Shown here: positions 20,281 through 28,042 of the stretch, one piece after another | Numbering within the stretch: the first letter of the stretch is position 1 | How the letters are laid out: every line of letters starts with the position of its first letter | Source of the DNA: Sideroxydans sp. | Lineage (GTDB): Bacteria; Pseudomonadota; Gammaproteobacteria; Burkholderiales; Gallionellaceae | Assembly (NCBI GenBank): GCA_028687425.1 | Contig: JAQUAD010000023.1 | Location: 1-42,306 of the forward strand | Direction of reading: 5' to 3' | DNA: 42,306 nucleotides | Notes under the pieces: generated by a model | Database searches by the model: none | What the model was told of the DNA's origin: nothing | What the model saw: only the letters and a program-made list of their open reading frames with translations | Program-made: the position numbers and the translations under genes

Positions 20281-21100
20281 CGGGCTTGCGATAGACGGAT
20301 GGTGTAACGATGCGGAGCGCGTCCGAGATACCGTTCAGACTTTCCGAATGGCTGACGATGAAATACCCGCCGGGCCGCAGCAAAGGCAACATGCGCGCCA
20401 CCACCTGACGCTTGGTCTCCATATCGAAGTAGATCATCACGTTGCGCAGGAAGATCACGTCGAACTCTCCCAGCTTGGGCAGCACTTCGTTCAGGTTCGC
20501 CTGCTGGAACGACACGCGGCTGCGTAAACTGCGATCCACCAGGAACGTCCCCTCCTGCGGCCCGACGCCTTTCAGGCAGAACTTTTTCAAGTATTCCTTG
20601 GGGATGCCTTCGATGCGTTTCATCGGATAGTGCCCCCTGCGCGCAGTCTCCAGCACACGCGTACTGATATCCGACCCGACCACCTCCCAGGCACTGTCGC
20701 CCAGCACATCCGCCAATATCATGGCGATGGTATAAGCCTCCTCGCCGGAGGAGCTGGCAGCACTCCACACCCGGAACGTTTTACCGGGTCGCTGCATTTG
20801 CAGCACCTGCTGACGCAGCAGATCGAAGTGCTTGGGCTCCCTGAAGAAATAGGTTTCATTGGTCGTCAGCAGGTCGATCGCGATCTGCAGTTCGGCTCGC
20901 TGATCCTTCTGCATCAAGAGGCGAAAGTATTCGCCATAGCTGTCAACGCCATGTTCCTTCACACGCTTGGCCAGACGTCCGCTCACCAGCGGCTTCTTGG
21001 CATCGGACAAGCTGATCCCCGCAATGTCGTAGATCATCGCCTGAAACTGGCTGAACTCCTGATCACTCAAATGAGGTGTGTGTGTCATTGGTCGGCTCAC
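20273..21100 (-). CDS. cheR: Chemotaxis protein methyltransferase CheR
   Basis: SAM-dependent methylation of receptor glutamates. 275 residues: helical N-terminal domain (SQFQAMIYDIAGISLSDAKKPL), with NETYFFREPKHFDLL leading into the Rossmann domain, the SAM loop VWSAASSSGEEAYTIAM, and VIFLRNVMIYFD, where the family has NVLIYF. No C-terminal pentapeptide-binding insertion is obvious beyond the usual subdomain. The GTG at 21100 overlaps the stop of the PilZ-like gene (GTGA), favouring it over an ATG 12 bases further in that gives a four-residue-shorter protein. Confidence 0.95.
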   Translation of the reverse strand: MSRPMTHTPHLSDQEFSQFQAMIYDIAGISLSDAKKPLVSGRLAKRVKEHGVDSYGEYFRLLMQKDQRAELQIAIDLLTTNETYFFREPKHFDLLRQQVLQMQRPGKTFRVWSAASSSGEEAYTIAMILADVLGDSAWEVVGSDISTRVLETARRGHYPMKRIEGIPKEYLKKFCLKGVGPQEGTFLVDRSLRSRVSFQQANLNEVLPKLGEFDVIFLRNVMIYFDMETKRQVVARMLPLLRPGGYFIVSHSESLNGISDALRIVTPSVYRKPDA

Positions 21101-21429
21101 TTTGTTGATGCGGAACTGATCTTCTCGTCCAGCACGCGTTTGCTCATCTCATCCATATCCAGCCAGCGCACCGTGATCTGGAAATGATCAGAGGCAAGCA
21201 CACTGGTCTCTATTTCAGCATTGGCATACACCTTCGAAACCTCACCGTCGATGCTTTCTTTTGGGGGCATCAGGATCAATTTGCAACGCCCGCCGGCCGG
21301 CAAGTTTCGGTCGACACTGAGCACCGCCTTGTTTCGACCGATACGATAAGTCCGTCCCTGCAGGATGTTTCCATCACTCCCGAAAGCCAGCGCGGCACGC
21401 CAATACACTCTTACTCCTGTTGCCGGCAT
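21097..21429 (-). CDS. PilZ-like domain protein (degenerate)
   Basis: 110 residues, soluble, predicted all-beta with a C-terminal helix. The layout (VYWRAALAFGSDG..., GGRCKLILMPP, VYANAEIE, DHFQITVRWLDM) resembles PilZ domains, but the RxxxR and D/NxSxxG motifs that hold c-di-GMP are not clearly present, so c-di-GMP binding is doubtful. Being between the receptor gene and cheR, with a 4-base overlap with cheR, it is a co-translated part of the chemotaxis operon. PilZ-like proteins often adjust motor or receptor output. The domain call is moderate; it could be an unrelated beta-barrel. Confidence 0.55.
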   Translation of the reverse strand: MPATGVRVYWRAALAFGSDGNILQGRTYRIGRNKAVLSVDRNLPAGGRCKLILMPPKESIDGEVSKVYANAEIETSVLASDHFQITVRWLDMDEMSKRVLDEKISSASTK

Positions 21430-21509
21430 TGCTCAAACCTCAACGCTATCCAGTTATAGATTGGAAGAACGCAAGCGGGACGCCCTTGCAGCGCCCCGCT
21501 CACCCATCC

Positions 21510-23138
21510 TCAGAAACGCTGGAAGTTGCTTTCGTCGACCTGTGCAGTCGCCATCGGCTTGTGCATCGCAGTCTTGGCCTTCGCTGCCGGCGCAGTACGC
21601 ACAGGGGCTGGCGCACGCTTGATCGCAGGCTCCCCTGCACCATCCACCCTGAAGAAACCCACCAGTTGCTGCAGGTTCTCCGCCTGACCGCTCATCTCTT
21701 CCGCCGTCGCCGCCAACTCTTCCGAAGAGGAGGCGTTCTGCTGCGTGATCTGGTTCAACTGGCTCATCGCGGTATTGATCTGTCCCACGCCGGAAGATTG
21801 CTCTTCTGATGCCGCTGCGATCTCCTGCACCAGGTCGCTGGTCTTGGTGATGGCCGGTACGATCTCATCCAGCAACTTGCCCGCCTTCTCCGCCAGGTCC
21901 ACGCTCCCCTTGGCCACTTCGCCGATCTCTTGGGCCGCAACTTGCGAGCGTTCCGCCAACTTGCGTACTTCGGCAGCCACCACCGCAAACCCCTTGCCGT
22001 GCTCGCCGGCACGCGCCGCTTCGATGGCCGCGTTCAGCGCCAGCAGGTTGGTCTGGTAGGCGATGTCGTCGATGATGCCGATCTTGTCGGCGATGCTCTA
22101 CATCGCGGATACCGTGTCCTTCACCGCACGACCGCCTTCGTTGGCCTGGGTCGAGGCATTGTCGGCCATGCCGTTGGTGATCCTGGCGTTCTCCGCATTC
22201 TGGTTGATCGAGGCGCTCATCTGCTCCACCGACGCGGAAGTCTCTTCCACCGAAGCCGCCTGCTCGCTCGAGGCCTGGCTCATGCTCTGCGCCGTCGCAC
22301 TCACCTCTTCCGATGCACTGGACAAGGCATCCGCTGAACCGCGTACCTCGCCGATCACCTGCGACAGCTTCTCGGTCATGCTCTGCATCGCAGCGAGCAG
22401 CATGCCTGTCTCATCCTTGGAATCGACCTGGATACGTACGGTCAGGTCACCCCCTGCCAGACTGTTCGCCACGCCGACTGCCACATTCAAGGGGCGCGTG
22501 ATACTGCGCGTGACCCACACCGCGAACACGATGGCGATGGCGATTGCGGACAGACCGAGGGTCAGCACCAGATTCTGGGTTTGATCGGCAAGTTTGTTGG
22601 CATGCTCGCCACCGCTCTTCATCAGTTCCGACTGGAACGTGATCAGTTCGCTCACTGACTTGATATAGTCTCCCTGCGATTTGCGCATCACGGTAACCAT
22701 CAGATCGACGGCTTCATCACGCTTGCCGGCTTTCTGCAGTTCAAGGAACTTATCCTGGTCGGCCACGAATATGCGACGGGCTTCCATTGCCTTGGCCAAT
22801 GCCTTCTTGCCATCTTCGGACAAAATGACCTTGTCCAGCTTCTCGAATCCGGCAACGATCTGCTGGCGTGCTGCTTCGACCCGCGCCAGCTCCTTCTTTA
22901 TCTCTTCCTGCTTGGTTACCAATATCGAATTGCGCAGCGCACGTGCGATCACATTGACCTGATCGATGATGTCGTTGGCGATCACCGTTTTGGGAAACTT
23001 GTCTTCCACCATGTCGCCAATCTCGCCATTGATCTCGCCGACGCGCAGGTAGGACACCACCGAAATCATCGTCAACAGCAGCAGTACCAGACCGAAGCCC
23101 ATTCCCAACCGCACGCCTATCTTCATATCCTTGAACAT
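21510..23138 (-). pseudogene. Methyl-accepting chemotaxis protein, interrupted by an in-frame amber codon
   Basis: If read through, 542 codons make a complete receptor: membrane helix 1 (GLVLLLLTMISVVSYL), a four-helix-bundle periplasmic sensor (about 35-185), helix 2 (NLVLTLGLSAIAIAIVFAVW), HAMP domain (RSITRPLNVAVG...) and the long cytoplasmic coiled coil. Codon 347 is TAG (22098-22100) right after DTVSAM; the frame continues unchanged with [20 protein letters not shown], the hairpin tip that contacts CheA and CheW. A product stopping there could not signal. No frameshift accompanies it. It is a single-base change (for example from AAG or CAG), so recent inactivation or a sequence error are the main options. 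No CheR-binding pentapeptide is seen at the end (ESNFQRF). Confidence 0.9.
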
Positions 23139-23183
23139 TTCACACCTCTTTTCATCATTTGATTGTCGAATCGACTGTTGGCC

Positions 23184-23717
23184 TTACTGTCCTGCCGCAC
23201 CCTGGCTGGCAACCGATGCCAGCGTGGATATTTCTTCCACCGACAGCACCTTGCCCACATCGAGCAGGATCACGAACTTGCCGTCGACCTTGCCCATGCC
23301 GTGAATGAAGTCGGTACGGATTTTTGCGCCGAACGCGGGCGGCGGTTCGATCTCACCGGCCGGGATCTCCAGCACCTCGCTCACTGCATCCACCACCACA
23401 CCGATGTCCTGCTGCTCGTCACCGCTCGGTACCTCGATGATGACGATGCAGGTGCGGCGCGTGATCTCGGTCGCACGGCGTCCGAAACGTGCCGAGAGGT
23501 CGATCACCGGCACCACCGCCCCGCGCAGGTTGATCACCCCGCGGATGAAGTCCGGCATCATCGGCACCTCGGTCAACTGCCCGTATTCGATGATCTCCTT
23601 CACGCTCAACGTGCCCACCGCGAACATCTCGCTGCCCAACGCGAACGTCAGGTATTGCTGTATCTCGGCCGCCTGCGTCAGCGCAACCTGAGTCTCCGTC
23701 TTTACCAATGCACCCAT
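23184..23717 (-). CDS. cheW: Chemotaxis coupling protein CheW
   Basis: Scaffold that links receptors to CheA. 177 residues from the ATG at 23715-23717, chosen because AGGAGG lies 5 bases upstream; an earlier in-frame ATG (23738) would add seven residues and swallow that site. The SH3-like double barrel is typical: QYLTFALGSEMFAVGTLSVKEI (short pieces: LTFALG, VKEIIEY), VPMMPDFIRGVINLRGAVVP, and IGVVVDAVSEVLEI. N-terminal extension of about 18 residues before the fold. It follows cheA by 40 bases. Confidence 0.95.
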   Translation of the reverse strand: MGALVKTETQVALTQAAEIQQYLTFALGSEMFAVGTLSVKEIIEYGQLTEVPMMPDFIRGVINLRGAVVPVIDLSARFGRRATEITRRTCIVIIEVPSGDEQQDIGVVVDAVSEVLEIPAGEIEPPPAFGAKIRTDFIHGMGKVDGKFVILLDVGKVLSVEEISTLASVASQGAAGQ

Positions 23718-23757
23718 ACCCGCCTCCTGAAGTTTCAAAATTTTCGTGAACCTTGTA

Positions 23758-25923
23758 TCAGGCCAGTTCCAGCCCGTTCTTTTCCACCTGCGTCGATACC
23801 AGTTGCACCAGACGCGGCACGTCCAGGATCAATGCGACTTCACCGCTGCCCAGGATCGTGGAACCGCCGATGCCGTTGACATGGCTGAAGATGCGGCCCA
23901 TCGGCTTGATCACGGTCTGGAATTCGCCCTGCAGCGTATCCACCACCAGACCAGCACGCGCGCCGCCGTACTGCACCACCACTACGTTCTCGCGCCTCAC
24001 CTGCTCGCCCTTCACATCGAACAGCTCGCGCAGTCTCATGTAAGGCAGCACCTGTCCGCGCAGCGACAGGTAGTTGCGCTCTTCTGCCGCATGCTTGTCT
24101 TCCTCGGAAAGCTCGATGCACTCGACTACCAGGTCGAGCGGAATGACGAAGGAAGAGCTGCCCACGCTGACCAGGAAGCCGTCGATGATGGCCAGTGTCA
24201 GCGGCAGGCGGATGCGCATGGTCGTGCCCACGCCCGGCTCGCTTTCTATATCGATAGTGCCGCGCAGCGCATTGATGTTGCGGCGCACCACATCCATGCC
24301 CACACCGCGTCCGGACAGGTTGCTTACCGTATCCGCGGTCGAGAAACCTGCTTCGAAGATGAGGTTGAATATCTCTTTATCGGTGAGGTTCGCATCCGCT
24401 GCGACCAGGCCTTTCTCGATGGCTTTCTGCAGGATCTTTTCTTTCTTCAGACCGCCGCCGTCGTCGCCGACCTCAATCACGATGCTGCCGGAATCGTGAT
24501 AGGCATTCAGGCGTAACGTGCCCTTGGCCGGCTTGCCATTGGCCAGACGCACCTCGGCGGGTTCGATGCCGTGGTCCATGGAATTGCGCACCAGATGGGT
24601 GAGCGGATCGCCGATCTTTTCCACCACCGTCTTGTCCAGTTCCGTCTCGGCACCGCTGATGAGCAGCTCGATGTCCTTGCCCAGTTCCTTGCTGACATCG
24701 CGCACCACGCGCTGGAAGCGATTGAAAGTGCCGCCGATCTGCACCATGCGCAGCGTCAGTGCCGAATCGCGCACTTCTTCCACCAGCCGCGACAGGGTCG
24801 AAGCGGCCTCCTGCAATTCGGAGATGCCGGCGCGCTGCGCCACCAACGCGGTACCGGCGCTGGCGATAGTGAGCTCGCCGATCAGGTTGATGAGTTGATC
24901 CAGCTTCTCCGCGTCGACGCGGATCAGGGTGCTTTCAGCCGATTTGCTTTCCTTGACCTGTTTCTGCTTGTCCAGCGCGGCAGCCACGACTTCCGGACGC
25001 ACGACCTTTTCTTCCAGCAGAACTTCGCCGATCGGCCGCTGTTCATCGACTTGCTTTTGCAGTGCCTTCTCCAGCTCATCCTGCGTCAGCGTGCCGCACT
25101 TCACCAGCATCTCGCCCAGACGCATCTCCTGCTCCGGCAGGTCGCGGATCAGGTCCAGATATTCGGCGACCTTGCTGTGCGGCGGCATGATGTGGATCAC
25201 GCAGTCGTCGCGCACGAACTCGAACGCGCCTTCGATGGTCGCCTTGTCGGCCTCGCTCTGGAAACTGATCTCGAAGCCGAGATGGCACGATTCCGCATCC
25301 AGTTGCGAGAGCGGCGGCACCGACTCGACCACGGTGACGATCTGGATGATCTGGCCGAACGTGCCCAGATAGCGCACGAACGACAGCGGATCCATACCGT
25401 TGCGCAACACGTCCTTGCCGAAACGCAATGAGATATGCCAGTTGTCGGTCGCCACGGTATGGCCGCCTTCGCGTTCGATCTGCGGCGCATGCTCGACCGG
25501 CATACCGCCCTTGGCTGCTGTCTGTTCTGCCTTGTGTCCAAGATAGGTGTTGAGCTTCCCGATCAGCTCGGCACCTTGCTGCTCACTGTCGGCATCCGGC
25601 TCGTCACCCTGTGCCGCATGTTCGACCAGGGTGCCGATGTGGTCGCGCGATTCGAGCAGCAAGGCGACCAGTTCCGGATCGATGTTCAGCTCGTTGCTGC
25701 GCACCTTGTCCAGCACGCTCTCCGCCACATGGGTGAATGCCACGATGTATTCCAGACCGAACAGTCCGGCCGAACCCTTGATGGTATGTGCCGCGCGGAA
25801 GATCGCATTGATGATCTCCGGATCGTCCTGCGCCTGTTCGATGCGCAGCAGCGCATCTTCCATCTGCTCCAGCAGTTCGCGGCTTTCGATGATGTAAGTC
25901 TTGAGTGCGTCGTCGAGATCCAT
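23758..25923 (-). CDS. cheA: Chemotaxis histidine kinase CheA with an inserted MshEN-like tandem motif
   Basis: Central kinase of the chemotaxis pathway. 721 residues: HPt domain with His46 (AAHTIKGSAGLFG); linker; an alpha/beta segment at about 160-260 (WHISLRFGKDVLRNGMDPL...) as in one class of betaproteobacterial CheAs; then two 24-residue repeats at 268-291 (RLGEMLVKCGTLTQDEL...) and 297-320 (PIGEVLLEEKVV...), which match the pattern of the type II secretion ATPase N-terminal/MshEN domain; dimerisation helices about 335-400; ATPase with N box HLVRNSMDHGIE (443-454) and G boxes DDGGGL (487-492) and GRGVGMDVV; and a C-terminal CheW-like domain. The last gene before it is the STAS gene, 9 bases upstream. 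Confidence 0.96.
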   Translation of the reverse strand: MDLDDALKTYIIESRELLEQMEDALLRIEQAQDDPEIINAIFRAAHTIKGSAGLFGLEYIVAFTHVAESVLDKVRSNELNIDPELVALLLESRDHIGTLVEHAAQGDEPDADSEQQGAELIGKLNTYLGHKAEQTAAKGGMPVEHAPQIEREGGHTVATDNWHISLRFGKDVLRNGMDPLSFVRYLGTFGQIIQIVTVVESVPPLSQLDAESCHLGFEISFQSEADKATIEGAFEFVRDDCVIHIMPPHSKVAEYLDLIRDLPEQEMRLGEMLVKCGTLTQDELEKALQKQVDEQRPIGEVLLEEKVVRPEVVAAALDKQKQVKESKSAESTLIRVDAEKLDQLINLIGELTIASAGTALVAQRAGISELQEAASTLSRLVEEVRDSALTLRMVQIGGTFNRFQRVVRDVSKELGKDIELLISGAETELDKTVVEKIGDPLTHLVRNSMDHGIEPAEVRLANGKPAKGTLRLNAYHDSGSIVIEVGDDGGGLKKEKILQKAIEKGLVAADANLTDKEIFNLIFEAGFSTADTVSNLSGRGVGMDVVRRNINALRGTIDIESEPGVGTTMRIRLPLTLAIIDGFLVSVGSSSFVIPLDLVVECIELSEEDKHAAEERNYLSLRGQVLPYMRLRELFDVKGEQVRRENVVVVQYGGARAGLVVDTLQGEFQTVIKPMGRIFSHVNGIGGSTILGSGEVALILDVPRLVQLVSTQVEKNGLELA

Positions 25924-25932
25924 GTCAATTCC

Positions 25933-26259
25933 TTAATGCGTGCCGTGAGGAAAGATCACGACCTGGTCGCCGAAGAAGCCGCCCAGGTCGCACAGGTCCA
26001 GCATCTCCAGCACCGGCTTGCTGTGGCCGACGAAGTGCAGTTGCTTGTCGCGGATCATCGCCTCCAGCTTGGCGGAGATCAGCACCTGCAAGCCGGCCGA
26101 GTCGATCTCGCTCACCTTGGACAGGTCGATCTCGATCACGCTGGCGTGGTCGATGTGCGGCTGAAGGATCTCCTTCAGTTCGGCGGCGCGATAGATCGTC
26201 ATCTCGCCATCGAGTGCGAAATGCGCGGTCGCGTGCTTCAATTTTTCCTGTTGTGCCAT
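25933..26259 (-). CDS. STAS-domain protein
   Basis: 108 residues, a single STAS fold of the anti-sigma-factor-antagonist type. The helix-1 phosphorylation region reads EIDSAGLQVLI with Ser54 in the position phosphorylated in SpoIIAA-like proteins; the strand VIEIDLSKVSEIDS precedes it. No partner serine kinase (RsbW-like) or phosphatase is visible, so it is not obviously part of a sigma-factor switch. STAS genes next to cheY and cheA recur in betaproteobacterial chemotaxis clusters. It sits 30 bases after cheY and 9 before cheA, so it is co-transcribed. Its role in chemotaxis is not known. Confidence 0.88.
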   Translation of the reverse strand: MAQQEKLKHATAHFALDGEMTIYRAAELKEILQPHIDHASVIEIDLSKVSEIDSAGLQVLISAKLEAMIRDKQLHFVGHSKPVLEMLDLCDLGGFFGDQVVIFPHGTH

Positions 26260-26289
26260 GTCGTGCTCCGGTGACCGTTGCGAATATGA

Positions 26290-26658
26290 TTAAGGCAGGA
26301 CCAGCTTGGACACCGCGGTCAGCATCTGCGCCGGCTGGAATGGTTTGACCACCCACGCCTTGGCACCGGCAGCCTGGCCGGCCTGCTTCTTGTCTTCGCC
26401 CGCTTCGGTGGTCAGCATGATCACTGGGGTGAACTTGTATTCCGCTTTCTGCTTGGCTTCCTTGACGAAGGTGATGCCATCCATGTTGGGCATGTTCACA
26501 TCGCTGATGATGAGATGGATCTTCTGTCCGGTGAGCTTGCCCAGTGCGTCCTTGCCGTCGCACGCCTCGATCACGTCGTAACCCGCGCCTTTCAGGGCGA
26601 TGCTCACCACCTGCCGCAGGGATGCGGAATCGTCCACTACCAGAATCGTCTTTGCCAT
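26290..26658 (-). CDS. cheY: Chemotaxis response regulator CheY
   Basis: Single receiver domain, 122 residues. Acidic pair Asp9/Asp10 (VVDDSAS), phosphoacceptor Asp53 (IISDVNMPNMDG), conserved Thr (MLTTEAG) and Lys (VVKPF). The close pairing with cheA and an MCP-like gene and the lack of an output domain identify it as CheY. Which motor or effector it controls is unclear: no flagellar or pilus gene is in the window. It starts 9 bases after the receptor-like gene. Confidence 0.93.
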   Translation of the reverse strand: MAKTILVVDDSASLRQVVSIALKGAGYDVIEACDGKDALGKLTGQKIHLIISDVNMPNMDGITFVKEAKQKAEYKFTPVIMLTTEAGEDKKQAGQAAGAKAWVVKPFQPAQMLTAVSKLVLP

Positions 26659-26667
26659 CTTGTCCTC

Positions 26668-27885
26668 CTAGAAAAAAGTGATATCGGAATCGTTGCTGGT
26701 CTCTTCCGTTGCCGCCTGCTCACCGTTATGCGCGGCATGCTGCTCCGGCATGGTGTAGGTCTGCGCCAGTTCGTTCAGCCAGGCACGCGCATCCATCGGC
26801 ACCAGCACATTGCCGGCGGCACGTTCGCTGTCGCTCTCCTGCAGATGCGCATCCAGCTTGTCCAGATCGTTGCGCACATGCATCAGCATCTGGCTGACGC
26901 GATCCTGGAATTGCAGATCGACCAGCACGTTGGCGATCTCGCCGCCGATCTCCTGACTTTCCTGGCGCAGCATCTCGGTCGAGCTGGACAAGCCGGAAGT
27001 CGCCTCGCCGAATTGGCTCAATACAGTGGCGATGGTCTGTTCCGAGTTCTGCACCATTTCCGCATCCTGCCTGGCGTATTGCTCGGACACGCGCAGTGTG
27101 GAAACGATGGCCTTGTTGACGGTCTCCACCGTCTCGCTCATCTTCTTGCCGGTCTCGCCCGACATGTTGGACAGCTTGCGCACCTCATCCGCCACGACCG
27201 CGAAACCGCGCCCCACTTCGCCTGCGCGCGCCGCCTCGATGGCGGCATTGAGTGCCAGCAGATTGGTCTGCCCCGCGATGTCCGCCACCTCCTGCGCCAT
27301 CTTCTGCAGATCGCCGGTAAAGCGCGACAACGATTGCACTTCGCCCAGCATGGATTGCTTTACTTCGAGTGCGGCACGCAGTGAGGTGATGATCGAGTTG
27401 AGTTCGCTCTGGCTGTTCTGCAGCAGCGCGACCAGGCCTGCCTGACCGCTGCCGCCGTCGCCGCCCGATGCCGCGACGGCAGCCGAAAGACGTTGCGAAA
27501 GATTGGCGAAGCGCATGGACAGGTCGGTGATGGCATGCTCGGTATGCGAGCGAGCCATCTCGATCTGACTGGACCAGACCGGTATCACCTCTTCGCATAC
27601 TTCGCCCAACCCGGCAATGTGCTTAGCCCGCTCCTGTTCCAGTTCTTCATCCATTTGCCGGCGCATCACGGCAACCACGGCCAGCAGCGCAGCACGCTGC
27701 TTGTTGACGGAAAGCACGCCGGTGACCACTGCGATCAGCAACAGCCCGGCTGCCGCCCAGAAGGTCGCCGGCTGCATGTCGTTCACCGCGAACAGGACGA
27801 CTATGGATACGATACTCATGACCGCATGCGGCATCACACTTGCCGTTGTTTTTGAACCGACCACCGAATTCGTATCTTTCATCAT
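26668..27885 (-). CDS. MCP-like chemoreceptor with almost no periplasmic domain
   Basis: 405 residues from the ATG at 27883-27885, behind a GGGAG site; an earlier in-frame start at 27957 lacks one. Two closely spaced hydrophobic helices ([13 protein letters not shown] and [17 protein letters not shown], about 22-60) leave only a short periplasmic loop. There is no HAMP. A cytoplasmic coiled coil follows, with the receptor tip [20 protein letters not shown]...[20 protein letters not shown]. The C-terminal 60 residues ([15 protein letters not shown]...) are acidic. Signals would be sensed inside the cell or in the membrane. As the first gene of the cheY-cheA operon it is the only intact receptor in the window. 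TAG is its normal stop. Confidence 0.9.
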   Translation of the reverse strand: MMKDTNSVVGSKTTASVMPHAVMSIVSIVVLFAVNDMQPATFWAAAGLLLIAVVTGVLSVNKQRAALLAVVAVMRRQMDEELEQERAKHIAGLGEVCEEVIPVWSSQIEMARSHTEHAITDLSMRFANLSQRLSAAVAASGGDGGSGQAGLVALLQNSQSELNSIITSLRAALEVKQSMLGEVQSLSRFTGDLQKMAQEVADIAGQTNLLALNAAIEAARAGEVGRGFAVVADEVRKLSNMSGETGKKMSETVETVNKAIVSTLRVSEQYARQDAEMVQNSEQTIATVLSQFGEATSGLSSSTEMLRQESQEIGGEIANVLVDLQFQDRVSQMLMHVRNDLDKLDAHLQESDSERAAGNVLVPMDARAWLNELAQTYTMPEQHAAHNGEQAATEETSNDSDITFF

Positions 27886-28028
27886 CCTGTCTCCCGATTG
27901 CGCGACTTGACTATCGCTTGCACTGCACATTGACGGTGCGTATTGACATGGCTGCATCTTGCAGCGTGCGGGGAGGGATGAATATCAGGGAATCTTGATT
28001 TAGCCGTAGGCGCGCGCAACTAGCGGAA

Positions 28029-28042
28029 TAGGGATTTCCCTA
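28029..28042. promoter_or_regulatory. Palindrome TAGGGATTTCCCTA upstream of the MCP-like gene
   Basis: A perfect inverted repeat (TAGGGA, TT, TCCCTA) over the stop codon of the upstream kinase gene and 144 bases before the receptor start. A close copy is found upstream of that kinase gene. Half-sites of this shape (TTTCCCTA) resemble those bound by NarL/FixJ-family regulators such as BvgA, and a NarL-type regulator is encoded nearby. Proposed operator; not proven. Confidence 0.45.

Noticed and set aside
22098-22100. Amber codon in the receptor gene as programmed recoding (pyrrolysine or general suppression)
   Set aside because: No pyl genes or downstream stem-loop signal were seen, and other genes here use TAG as their ordinary stop. 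A mutation or sequence error is simpler.
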